Positions 57,001 to 64,000 of a DNA stretch of 64,000 nt are shown here, piece by piece (position 1 is the stretch's first letter; the number at the start of each line of letters is the position of its first letter). This DNA is from Halanaerobium hydrogeniformans (lineage in GTDB: Bacteria; Bacillota; Halanaerobiia; Halanaerobiales; Halanaerobiaceae): contig NC_014654.1 in the NCBI RefSeq assembly GCF_000166415.1, forward strand, positions 248,001 through 312,000, in the 5' to 3' direction. Both the position numbers and the translations under genes were made by a program. The notes below the pieces were generated by a model, which had not been told where the DNA came from, searched no databases, and saw nothing but the letters and a program-made list of their open reading frames with translations.

Positions 57001-60000
57001 TATACAGCTGAGGTTAATGGTCAAAAGGAAGAATGTGGTGAAAATGATAAAGGGTTTTTCCCAAGATTCGTTGAACCCAGTCAAGATACAGATATGACAG
57101 TTAGAAATAATTTAGAATTACCTTCAGAGCTTAATATCTGTGATGAAGGAAGACTTGAAATAATTATTAAAAATAGAGGAGAAGTAACAAATTACAATGT
57201 TGAAGTCATTCAAGATTTTTTAGATACAGGTATAAGTTATGATAGTGATAAAGATATTGAAGTTGACGGAACATCAATTAATTCAAATGGTGATCCTGAG
57301 ATTATAAATGATGAGAGCAAATTAATCTTTGATGAAGAATTGATATCTGAACTTAATGAAATGAGTCCAGGAGAAGAAGTGAAAATTAGTTTTGGAATAA
57401 AGACCGGTACTAATTTCAATGATAATAATATCGTTCAGCCTACAGTTAATTGGAATCCACCTTCTTATTACGATCAAGATGACCAAGAAAAGTCTAGAGG
57501 AGGTAGAGAATATGCTATTCCACGGATCAGACCAGAGATTAATCTTGAACTTAAGGGAAGAAATGAAAGTATAGATGAGACAGAATTTGTTGATAATCCT
57601 GCTGCGTTTGCTGGAGAAGATAAAGTTCTCTGGAGATTTGAGATTGAAAATGTCGGCGATGGAGAAGCAAAAAATGTCAGGTTGAATAGTAGTGATTTTG
57701 GCAATGATGTTGAACTTTATAATGATGAAGAATTAAGTAGTAATGGAATAACAAATGAAAATGGCTACTGGGAGATAGAAAATATTGCTGCCAATGATAC
57801 TAAAACTTATTATCTTGCATATGTAGTACCTTCAGATAGTAATGACACTGTAGAATTTAATGCTAATGTAACTTGGGGTTGTGAGGATGATGACAACAGA
57901 TTGAACAGTCCTGGTGATCCAGATGATTATAACATACTCACTACAGTTCCTGCTATTGATATCGATCACTCAGTAGAAGAACTAACCAGAAAAGACGGTA
58001 CAGTTAGAATTACTTTAGAAAATACTGGTGCACCTATATATAATCTTGAAATAAATTATAATCTTGATGAAAGATACCAGCTCAAAAAAATTGCTGAATA
58101 TGAATCTGAATTAAATAATGAAGATACAAGTTCAGCTAATACCTGGACTGATATTGAAGGGACTGATGATGAACCTTCCACAGGAACTGACGATGATAGT
58201 TTTGTTCAAGGTGGTTCTGCAGATGATTTAACCTGGAATTGGGATGGCCCGATACCAGCCGGAACTCATAAAATCACTTTTGAATTAGTAGATTCTGGTG
58301 AGAATAAAGTTGATTTAGATGCTGCAAAACTAGAATCAAAAGTTACTGCAGAAGTTTATGATATAAATGAAGAATCAATTATATCGAATGAAGATATTTT
58401 AAATATAACACCGGAAATAGTTAATCTAACTGCAACTATGACTCCAGAACAACAGGTCATATCAGATATCAATTTGGATGAAAATGTTGAGTGGGATATC
58501 ACTGTAGAGAATGAAGGTAATGCTCCTGCAGAAAATGTCAAGATTGAGTTAGATCTTGGTGATGGTTTCAAAAGTACTGATTCTGATATAAACTACAGTT
58601 TTGAAAATGATAATGAGCCTATTGAATTTGATGATAATGATTTTAAAATTGAAAATGGAAAATTAATCTGGGAAAATCTTGACTTTGGAGATTCTGATCA
58701 GATAGATATTAATGTTACTACAAAAATGAATGCTACTGGAGACCATTCTGCCCAATTAAACGCAGAAGAGATTTCACCGCATACTGGAGCTACAGAAGAC
58801 AGTATTGAAGAACAGTCTGCTTATGCTGCTGCTTTTTTACTGGAGAAAGAAATAACTGATGAACCAGAGTCAAGCTATTATACTCCAGGCGAGAAAGTAG
58901 AATATACTCTGACCATGAACTTTATTGGTGAGGTTGAATATGAGAGCTTCACTTTAGAAGATATTTTGCCAGATGGTCTTGAGTATATTGATGATAGTCA
59001 GAATAAACCTGGTGATTGGACTTTTGAGCAGGATGATAAGAGTTTATCCTGGGATATAAATGAGTTGGATATATCTGATTCAGAAAATGAAAGGTCAATA
59101 AATTATCAGGCAATAATTGTAAAAGATGGAGATGTTAGTAAAGGCAGTAATGTTGAGAATACTGCTAAAGCAGAATTTAATATTGAGTATGGAGATGGAA
59201 TAAAAAAAGCATATGATAGTGATGAATTTGATAGTCTAAAAGCTTCTGAAGAATTCAGATTTCAGGAACCAAAACTCACTATTGTAAGAAGTGCTGAAAA
59301 TGAGAATACTAATATAGTTGCTGGAACAGTTATAAATCACACTATTACTGTTTCTAATGAAGATGGTGATCAATACTCACCTGCTTATGAAACTAAAATA
59401 ATCGAAACTATTCCAGAAGGTTTTAGAGATAAGGCAGAAAATATTAAAGAAACAGTTGCCATAGAAAAAAATAATGAAAGTTTAGAAGAAGATACAGATT
59501 TTGATGTTAGTTATGATAGTGATAGTGGTGAGTTAACTATTACTTTTGAAGATACTGATAAAGGAACTCTTGAACCTGGTGAAGAATTCATAATAACATT
59601 CAATTCTGAAGCTAATAATGCAGAGAATATTGAATCAGGAACTGAATATACCTTTAGCGCTGAGATTCAAGAATATTATTCATTAGAGAGTAATACAGAG
59701 GATGTTGAAGATTACCCCGATGAAGTAGTTAAAGCAGAAATAACATTTAATGCCACTAGTTCTGTATTTGAGGCAACTGCAGACAAAGAAAATGTTGCTC
59801 CAGGAGATTTAGTTACATTTACACTTGAATTTGAAGTCCCTGCAAATACAACCATTAATGAATTTGCTCTAAGTGGAGAACTCCCAGAAGGATTGGAGTA
59901 TGAGGGTAATGTTTCTGGACCGGGAACTCCTGAAGATAATGAGAATGATAATGATCTTGGCCAGTGGGATGTTAACACAAGTGGTGATCCAGAAGCTGAC

Positions 60001-63000
60001 GGTCAAGATATAATTTTTGATGCTAACGAAGCTTCTATAACTAATGATACAGATGAACCTTATGAATATGAAATAACATTTGATGCCAGGGTCTTGAATA
60101 TAAGTTCAATACAAAAAAGCACAGATTTAAATGCGAATTTCACTTATGAATATAATGAAAATCAAATTGAAGATAGTGTTGAACTTTCAGTAATAGAACC
60201 AGAACTTGAAGTGAATAAGAGCTTTGAAGAAGACAGCTATGAAGCAGGAGACACAGTAGACTATACTATAACTATCAATCACACGGGCGCTTCAACAGCA
60301 GATGCCTATGATGTTGTAATAGAAGATGTAATACCAGAGGGCATGAGTTATGTTGAAAACAGTATGACAGATGATTACGATGATTTGAATATTACAGTAA
60401 GCACAGAGAATGATGATGAGAAGTTAATTTGGGAGATTGAAGAGATTGGTAAAGATAGCTATGGTACAGGAAATGAAATAGAGTTGACCTATCAAGTTAC
60501 AATAGATGACAGTGTAGAGCCTGCAGAAGTGTTAACCAATGAGGTTGAGCTTACCTGGACATCACAACCTGGTGACGATAATACTGAGCAAAGAACAGGT
60601 ATTGAAGATGATGAATTAAATGATTACATCCAAACAACTGAGACTGATCTTACTATCAATGATGCTATTGATATCAGTAAAGAAATAACCAGTACAGGAA
60701 CTGAATATGCAATTGGAGATACCGTAGGCTATAGAGTAACAATAGACCTTATTAAAGGAACAATTCAGGAAGGCTTAAAGGTTACAGATTTAGTTCCTGA
60801 AGGTTTGAAATCAGATGGTTTCACCTTAAAAGACGGTAATGGTGATAATTTAGAGATATCAAATTATCTAAGTGATGATGATATAACTGATAACGAATTA
60901 GTATTCAATGAGATTGTTAATTCAGCTGATAATGGTATAGCCGGTGATGAGATACAAATTGAATTTGATGCAGTAGTTGAAAATATTGAAGCTAATCAAA
61001 ATAATGATGAAATAGGAATTGCTTCTAAACTGATTTATACTGATGGTCAAGAGATCGAAAATACAATAACTTCAGAAGATCAAGCAACTATAAGAATAAT
61101 TGAACCAGATCTTGAAGTGAGTAAGGACTTTGGAGATGGAAGTTATGAAGCAGGAGATACAGTAGAATATACAATAACTATCAATCACACAGATGATTCA
61201 ACAGCAGATGCCTATGATGTTGTAATAGAAGATGTAATACCAGAGGGCATGAGTTATGTTGAAAACAGTATGACAGATGATTACGATGATTTGAATATTA
61301 CAGTAAGCACAGAGAATGATGATGAGAAGTTAATTTGGGAGATTGAAGAGATTGGTAAAGATAGCTATGGTACAGGAAATGAAATAGAGTTGACCTATCA
61401 AGTTACAATAGATGACAGTGTAGAGCCTGCAGAAGTGTTAACCAATGAGGTTGAGCTTACCTGGACATCACAACCTGGTGACGATAATACTGAGCAAAGA
61501 ACAGGTATTGAAGATGATGAATTAAATGATTACATCCAAACAACTGAGACTGATCTTACTATCAATGATGCTATTGATATCAGTAAAGAAATAACCAGTA
61601 CAGGAACTGAATATGCAATTGGAGATACCGTAAGCTATAGAGTAACAATAGACCTTATTAAAGGAACAATTCAGGAAGGCTTAAAGGTTACAGATTTAGT
61701 TCCTGAAGGTTTGAAATCAGATGGTTTCACCTTAAAAGACGGTAATGGTGATAATTTAGAGATATCAAATTATCTAAGTGATGATGATATAACTGATAAC
61801 GAATTAGTATTCAATGAGATTGTTAATTCAGCTGATAATGGTATAGCCGGTGATGAGATACAAATTGAATTTGATGCAGTAGTTGAAAATATTGAAGCTA
61901 ATCAAAATAATGATGAAATAGGAATTGCTTCTAAACTGATTTATACTGATGGTCAAGAGATCGAAAATACAATAACTTCAGAAGATCAAGCAACTATAAG
62001 AATAATTGAACCAGATCTTGAAGTGAGTAAGGACTTTGAAGCTGGAAGTTATGAAGCAGGAGATACAGTAGAATATACAATAACTATCAATCACACAGAT
62101 GATTCAACAGCAGATGCCTATGATGTTGTTGTAAAAGATGTTATACCAGAGGGTATGAGTTATGTTGATGAAAGTATGACAACATCAGTTGGAGATTCTA
62201 ATATAATTACAAGTACAGAAGTTGATGATCAGACTTTAAACTGGAATATTGAAGAATTTGGGCAGGATGATGGTCCAGTAGAGTTGACCTATCAAGTTAC
62301 AATAGATGCAGATGTTAGAGGTTCAATAGAACTTGAAAATCAATTTGTAGTAAACTGGGATTCACAGAGTGGTAATGTAGATGAACAAAGAGAATATAGT
62401 GAAAGCAGTTCAGTTATATTGACTACTATACCGGATTTAACTGTAAATGATAAATTAACGAATAATAACACACCGACAATTTCCGGTACAACAAATCCAG
62501 AACAGGAAGGAAGCACAGTAACAATAACTGTAGACGGCGAAGAATATACAGGAACAGTTGAAAGTGATGGCACCTGGTCGATAGAAGTAACAGATGAGTT
62601 AGACGATGGGGATTACACTGTGGATGCAGAGATTACTGATGAAGCAGGGAACAAAACAGAAGCTGAAGGTGACCTTACAATAGATACGGAGGCCCCAAGT
62701 TTAACAGTAGAAGACAAAGTTACCAATAATACAACACCGACAATCACAGGAACAACAGATGAGCCGGAAGGAAGCACAGTAACAATAACTGTAGACGGCG
62801 AAGAATATACAGGAACAGTTGAAAGTGATGGCACCTGGTCGATAGAAGTAACAGATGAGTTAGACGATGGGGATTACACTGTGGATGCAGAGATTACTGA
62901 TGAAGCAGGGAACAAAACAGAAGCTGAAGGTGACCTTACAATAGATACGGAGGCCCCAAGTTTAACAGTAGAAGACAAAGTTACCAATAATACAACACCG

Positions 63001-64000
63001 ACAATCACAGGAACAACAGATGAGCCGGAAGGAAGCACAGTAACAATAACTGTAGACGGCGAAGAATATACAGGAACAGTTGAAAGTGATGGCACCTGGT
63101 CGATAGAAGTAACAGATGAGTTAGACGATGGGGATTACACTGTGGATGCAGAGATTACTGATGAAGCAGGGAACAAAACAGAAGCTGAAGGTGATCTTAC
63201 AATAGATACGGAGGCCCCAAGTTTAACAGTAGAAGACAAAGTTACTAATAATACAACACCGACAATCACAGGAACAACAGATGAGCCGGAAGGAAGCACA
63301 GTTGATGTTGTTATAACTGACGAAGAGGGTGATGAAGTCTTCTCAGGTGAAGCAACAGTAGACGAAGATGGCAACTGGTCAGTAGATGTTTCTGATGAAG
63401 ATGAATTAGCTGAAGGTGATTATACTGTAGAAGCAGAGATTACCGATGAAGCAGGGAACACAACAAAAACTGAAGGTAGTCTTGAGATAGATACAACACC
63501 TCCAGGTCTAACAGTAGATGACAAAGTTACCAATAATACAACACCGACAATCACTGGTAGAACTGATGAGCCAGATGGTAGTGAAGTTACTGTTAGAGTT
63601 AATGGTAAAGAATATACTGCTATAGTAGAAGATGGTGGATGGAGTGTTGAGATACCTGAAGGGAATGAGTTAGCTGAAGGTAATTATACTGTGAATGCAG
63701 AGATCACTGATGAAGCAGGTAATACAACGACTTCAACTGGAAATCTAAGAGTTGATACAACACCTCCAGAACTCACAGTTAATGATAAGATAACCAATAA
63801 TACAACACCGACAATCACAGGAACAAGTGATGAGATAGGTGGTACTGTAACCATAACTGTAGACGGCAAAGAATATACAGGAACAGTTGAAAGTGATGGC
63901 ACCTGGTCAATAGATATAGATGATGAACTAGAAGAAGGAATATATGAAGTGTTTGCAGAAATTACTGATAAAGCAGGTAATACAACAAATGCTGAAGGCA
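54010..64000 (+). CDS. Giant repeat-rich surface protein / adhesin (partial, runs off window)
   Basis: Open in one frame from ATG 54010 (GAGGGGAAAAGC upstream) to the window end, over 3,330 codons; I checked the frame at several points. A signal peptide (ILTILIVLVMIFTLNSAVMAQ) is followed by many DUF11-type domains (for example SYEAGDTVEYTITINHT, DLVPEGL), the fold of many bacterial surface and adhesion proteins. From about 60202 two nearly identical 302-residue units occur in tandem. From 62437 on, 87-residue Ig-like domains repeat (NNTTPTITGTTDEPEGS; ITDEAGNKTE). Very acidic. It probably forms a long fibre outside the cell, controlled with the barrel protein by cyclic-di-GMP. The C-terminal anchor is outside the window. 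Confidence 0.88.
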   Translation, partial: MKINSKNILTILIVLVMIFTLNSAVMAQNGGVTIEQTIPDEIYPNDDLGQEYVISITNDSGEEIDNLEVVLDIADGFIFDEDKINSITIEGNTVSDYTVSEDTNKYTISFEENDIDDIPLADGSSLEIDYKLSTADDLNDQEKDLEITFKYEDEDNERQEVTDTENLNDRILFGELDIDLSLNPQPMHRGGEFTVTATITNEGEGKLFNTTLTPNQSSGFSEPLFDDGDGDNYNEENWPEYLIPELEANDTYTFIKYTYTVVDKENFETLELKAENPATEVSDVTESANFRFNPRKPFIEIDPQTDPATIDFDTSEEIDIEITNTNVGDGPARDFKINTNIPASYDVIELSEGWSYADGVFTYDAENFPPGENDEGYSETLSFKLQTDDPLNQSAGTITLQAEYTDDEDNPFSRPFETFDYNVTGIPTLNIESTASTTADHGDTDRMYLGENISYEYTLSLTEIDRFADDEDIVVELTEFDDDRLTISEDTPDPDAGTFNKDNKTWTLSKDDFLDNGEVQNLSIKMDFEITEDINNAKSIVTTTANASGKLELTVDEEDLISINDTTSDSFYLQSRYEEVKLGEQTKEIDNLPDEGSFDYTRTDDKHRVEYIVSYSFEENSAGTWTGSIITDDMDNDQIYNDDDGFIQYSTDGGSTWEDVPTVNIISTEGDLQFELDFLADDDNFDDDDVAGETVHFRYKLEVTQAGDIDSWTTLNLNGVNGSTEFYQVVRVPVSGASANVSVEVQKDASRANDIDRGELVDLVINVTKNPWLIDNLIVEVDPGGYTYIDYSDINDLYIEVTGFKEHDPEISYEDGIFTFNFTGAGKFKDEDLGTIKLNNIAKDCSDNFKASADISYKHGLHRDAVEDDFKIDEPIEKTSNSSEPTIKRKSDLIIRAVNPVIVDEKQVTWEINVTNTDIGTARNVEFIGTFGEVFAYESSKIEGVEAELSNSNDEYTWDLDEIESGTTKTIEITADITDADSRDDFLEEAFDSTVKWYTAEVNGQKEECGENDKGFFPRFVEPSQDTDMTVRNNLELPSELNICDEGRLEIIIKNRGEVTNYNVEVIQDFLDTGISYDSDKDIEVDGTSINSNGDPEIINDESKLIFDEELISELNEMSPGEEVKISFGIKTGTNFNDNNIVQPTVNWNPPSYYDQDDQEKSRGGREYAIPRIRPEINLELKGRNESIDETEFVDNPAAFAGEDKVLWRFEIENVGDGEAKNVRLNSSDFGNDVELYNDEELSSNGITNENGYWEIENIAANDTKTYYLAYVVPSDSNDTVEFNANVTWGCEDDDNRLNSPGDPDDYNILTTVPAIDIDHSVEELTRKDGTVRITLENTGAPIYNLEINYNLDERYQLKKIAEYESELNNEDTSSANTWTDIEGTDDEPSTGTDDDSFVQGGSADDLTWNWDGPIPAGTHKITFELVDSGENKVDLDAAKLESKVTAEVYDINEESIISNEDILNITPEIVNLTATMTPEQQVISDINLDENVEWDITVENEGNAPAENVKIELDLGDGFKSTDSDINYSFENDNEPIEFDDNDFKIENGKLIWENLDFGDSDQIDINVTTKMNATGDHSAQLNAEEISPHTGATEDSIEEQSAYAAAFLLEKEITDEPESSYYTPGEKVEYTLTMNFIGEVEYESFTLEDILPDGLEYIDDSQNKPGDWTFEQDDKSLSWDINELDISDSENERSINYQAIIVKDGDVSKGSNVENTAKAEFNIEYGDGIKKAYDSDEFDSLKASEEFRFQEPKLTIVRSAENENTNIVAGTVINHTITVSNEDGDQYSPAYETKIIETIPEGFRDKAENIKETVAIEKNNESLEEDTDFDVSYDSDSGELTITFEDTDKGTLEPGEEFIITFNSEANNAENIESGTEYTFSAEIQEYYSLESNTEDVEDYPDEVVKAEITFNATSSVFEATADKENVAPGDLVTFTLEFEVPANTTINEFALSGELPEGLEYEGNVSGPGTPEDNENDNDLGQWDVNTSGDPEADGQDIIFDANEASITNDTDEPYEYEITFDARVLNISSIQKSTDLNANFTYEYNENQIEDSVELSVIEPELEVNKSFEEDSYEAGDTVDYTITINHTGASTADAYDVVIEDVIPEGMSYVENSMTDDYDDLNITVSTENDDEKLIWEIEEIGKDSYGTGNEIELTYQVTIDDSVEPAEVLTNEVELTWTSQPGDDNTEQRTGIEDDELNDYIQTTETDLTINDAIDISKEITSTGTEYAIGDTVGYRVTIDLIKGTIQEGLKVTDLVPEGLKSDGFTLKDGNGDNLEISNYLSDDDITDNELVFNEIVNSADNGIAGDEIQIEFDAVVENIEANQNNDEIGIASKLIYTDGQEIENTITSEDQATIRIIEPDLEVSKDFGDGSYEAGDTVEYTITINHTDDSTADAYDVVIEDVIPEGMSYVENSMTDDYDDLNITVSTENDDEKLIWEIEEIGKDSYGTGNEIELTYQVTIDDSVEPAEVLTNEVELTWTSQPGDDNTEQRTGIEDDELNDYIQTTETDLTINDAIDISKEITSTGTEYAIGDTVSYRVTIDLIKGTIQEGLKVTDLVPEGLKSDGFTLKDGNGDNLEISNYLSDDDITDNELVFNEIVNSADNGIAGDEIQIEFDAVVENIEANQNNDEIGIASKLIYTDGQEIENTITSEDQATIRIIEPDLEVSKDFEAGSYEAGDTVEYTITINHTDDSTADAYDVVVKDVIPEGMSYVDESMTTSVGDSNIITSTEVDDQTLNWNIEEFGQDDGPVELTYQVTIDADVRGSIELENQFVVNWDSQSGNVDEQREYSESSSVILTTIPDLTVNDKLTNNNTPTISGTTNPEQEGSTVTITVDGEEYTGTVESDGTWSIEVTDELDDGDYTVDAEITDEAGNKTEAEGDLTIDTEAPSLTVEDKVTNNTTPTITGTTDEPEGSTVTITVDGEEYTGTVESDGTWSIEVTDELDDGDYTVDAEITDEAGNKTEAEGDLTIDTEAPSLTVEDKVTNNTTPTITGTTDEPEGSTVTITVDGEEYTGTVESDGTWSIEVTDELDDGDYTVDAEITDEAGNKTEAEGDLTIDTEAPSLTVEDKVTNNTTPTITGTTDEPEGSTVDVVITDEEGDEVFSGEATVDEDGNWSVDVSDEDELAEGDYTVEAEITDEAGNTTKTEGSLEIDTTPPGLTVDDKVTNNTTPTITGRTDEPDGSEVTVRVNGKEYTAIVEDGGWSVEIPEGNELAEGNYTVNAEITDEAGNTTTSTGNLRVDTTPPELTVNDKITNNTTPTITGTSDEIGGTVTITVDGKEYTGTVESDGTWSIDIDDELEEGIYEVFAEITDKAGNTTNAEG
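60202..62013 (+). repeat. Two tandem 906-bp repeats, nearly identical, third copy starting
   Basis: The start of the unit occurs at 60202, 61108 and 62014, exactly 906 bases apart (302 codons). Units 1 and 2 are nearly identical base for base, except for a few changes near their 5' ends (for example TCACACGGGCGC against TCACACAGATGAT). Unit 3 follows them for about 110 bases and then diverges. Such conservation indicates recent duplication or ongoing recombination. Confidence 0.9.
62437..64000 (+). repeat. Array of 261-264-bp Ig-like repeats, running off the window
   Basis: Unit starts at 62437, 62701, 62962 and 63223, then more variable units at about 63509 and 63770. The units at 62701 and 62962 are nearly identical. 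Each encodes about 87 residues of a bacterial Ig-like domain with the motif VTNNTTPTITG and the end EAGNKTEAEG. The number of repeats cannot be known, because the array continues beyond 64000. Confidence 0.9.

Noticed and set aside
62340-63902. Series of minus-strand open frames of about 73-79 codons rich in Ser and Val
   Set aside because: They are regular shadows of the 261-base Ig-like repeats on the plus strand and have no ribosome sites.

Overview
The window reads as chromosome of a low-GC, AT-rich Firmicute with an outer membrane, most likely a member of the Halanaerobiales (Halanaerobium-like). Reasons: strong AGGAGG ribosome binding sites and consensus TTGACA/TATAAT promoters, next to secreted beta-barrel-like proteins that end in an aromatic residue, and acidic proteins. 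The genus is an inference, not proven here.

Layout. (1) 1-5371: housekeeping-like genes: an amine/amino-acid oxidase pair (partial BFD-type iron-sulfur subunit plus DAO-type FAD oxidoreductase), a RidA-like protein lacking the usual Arg, a small barrel-like protein, a PLD-nuclease/SF2-helicase fusion and a HIT protein. (2) 5521-20861: a defence island. dptF-dptG-dptH (phosphorothioation-dependent restriction) is present without any dnd modification gene in view. dptG and dptH are each split by an IS3-family element; removing the one in dptG restores a perfect reading frame. Directly behind is a GATC-type restriction-modification module: a MIG-like T:G mismatch glycosylase, a Sau3AI-like endonuclease and a convergent C5-cytosine methyltransferase. 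(3) 21336-23875: a small unknown gene, a candidate structured RNA with its own terminator, and a phage replication remnant (replisome organizer, helicase loader, YvrJ). (4) 24188-33820: four integron-type attC sites (one short, three of one long type; two are cut by IS21 sequence) delimiting cassettes with a PIN-domain gene and a DUF2971 + DUF4238/SEC-C gene pair. No integrase is in the window, so it is a CALIN-like array, heavily invaded by IS21, IS3, IS110 and IS6-like elements.

(5) 34040-49672: a GAF/PAS/GGDEF/HD-GYP cyclic-di-GMP enzyme, a glycerol-dehydrogenase-like gene, a small secreted peptide, an IS200/IS605 element (decayed tnpB and tnpA) inside a short-chain dehydrogenase remnant, a DeoC-like aldolase with an FGGY kinase, a secreted alpha/beta hydrolase, a TauE/SafE permease, a heterodimeric ABC exporter and an ArsR-type regulator. 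(6) 49857-64000: an IS30 element, then a promoter, a cyclic-di-GMP-I (GEMM) riboswitch and a terminator ahead of an 886-residue barrel-like protein and a giant repeat-rich surface protein (over 3,330 residues, running off the window end).

How the parts fit. The restriction genes form a plausible GATC-recognising set in which the glycosylase repairs deaminated 5-methylcytosine. The cyclic-di-GMP enzyme and the riboswitch suggest that surface adhesion is controlled by cyclic-di-GMP in this organism. The most unusual element is the attC-bounded cassette array in a Firmicute-like background.
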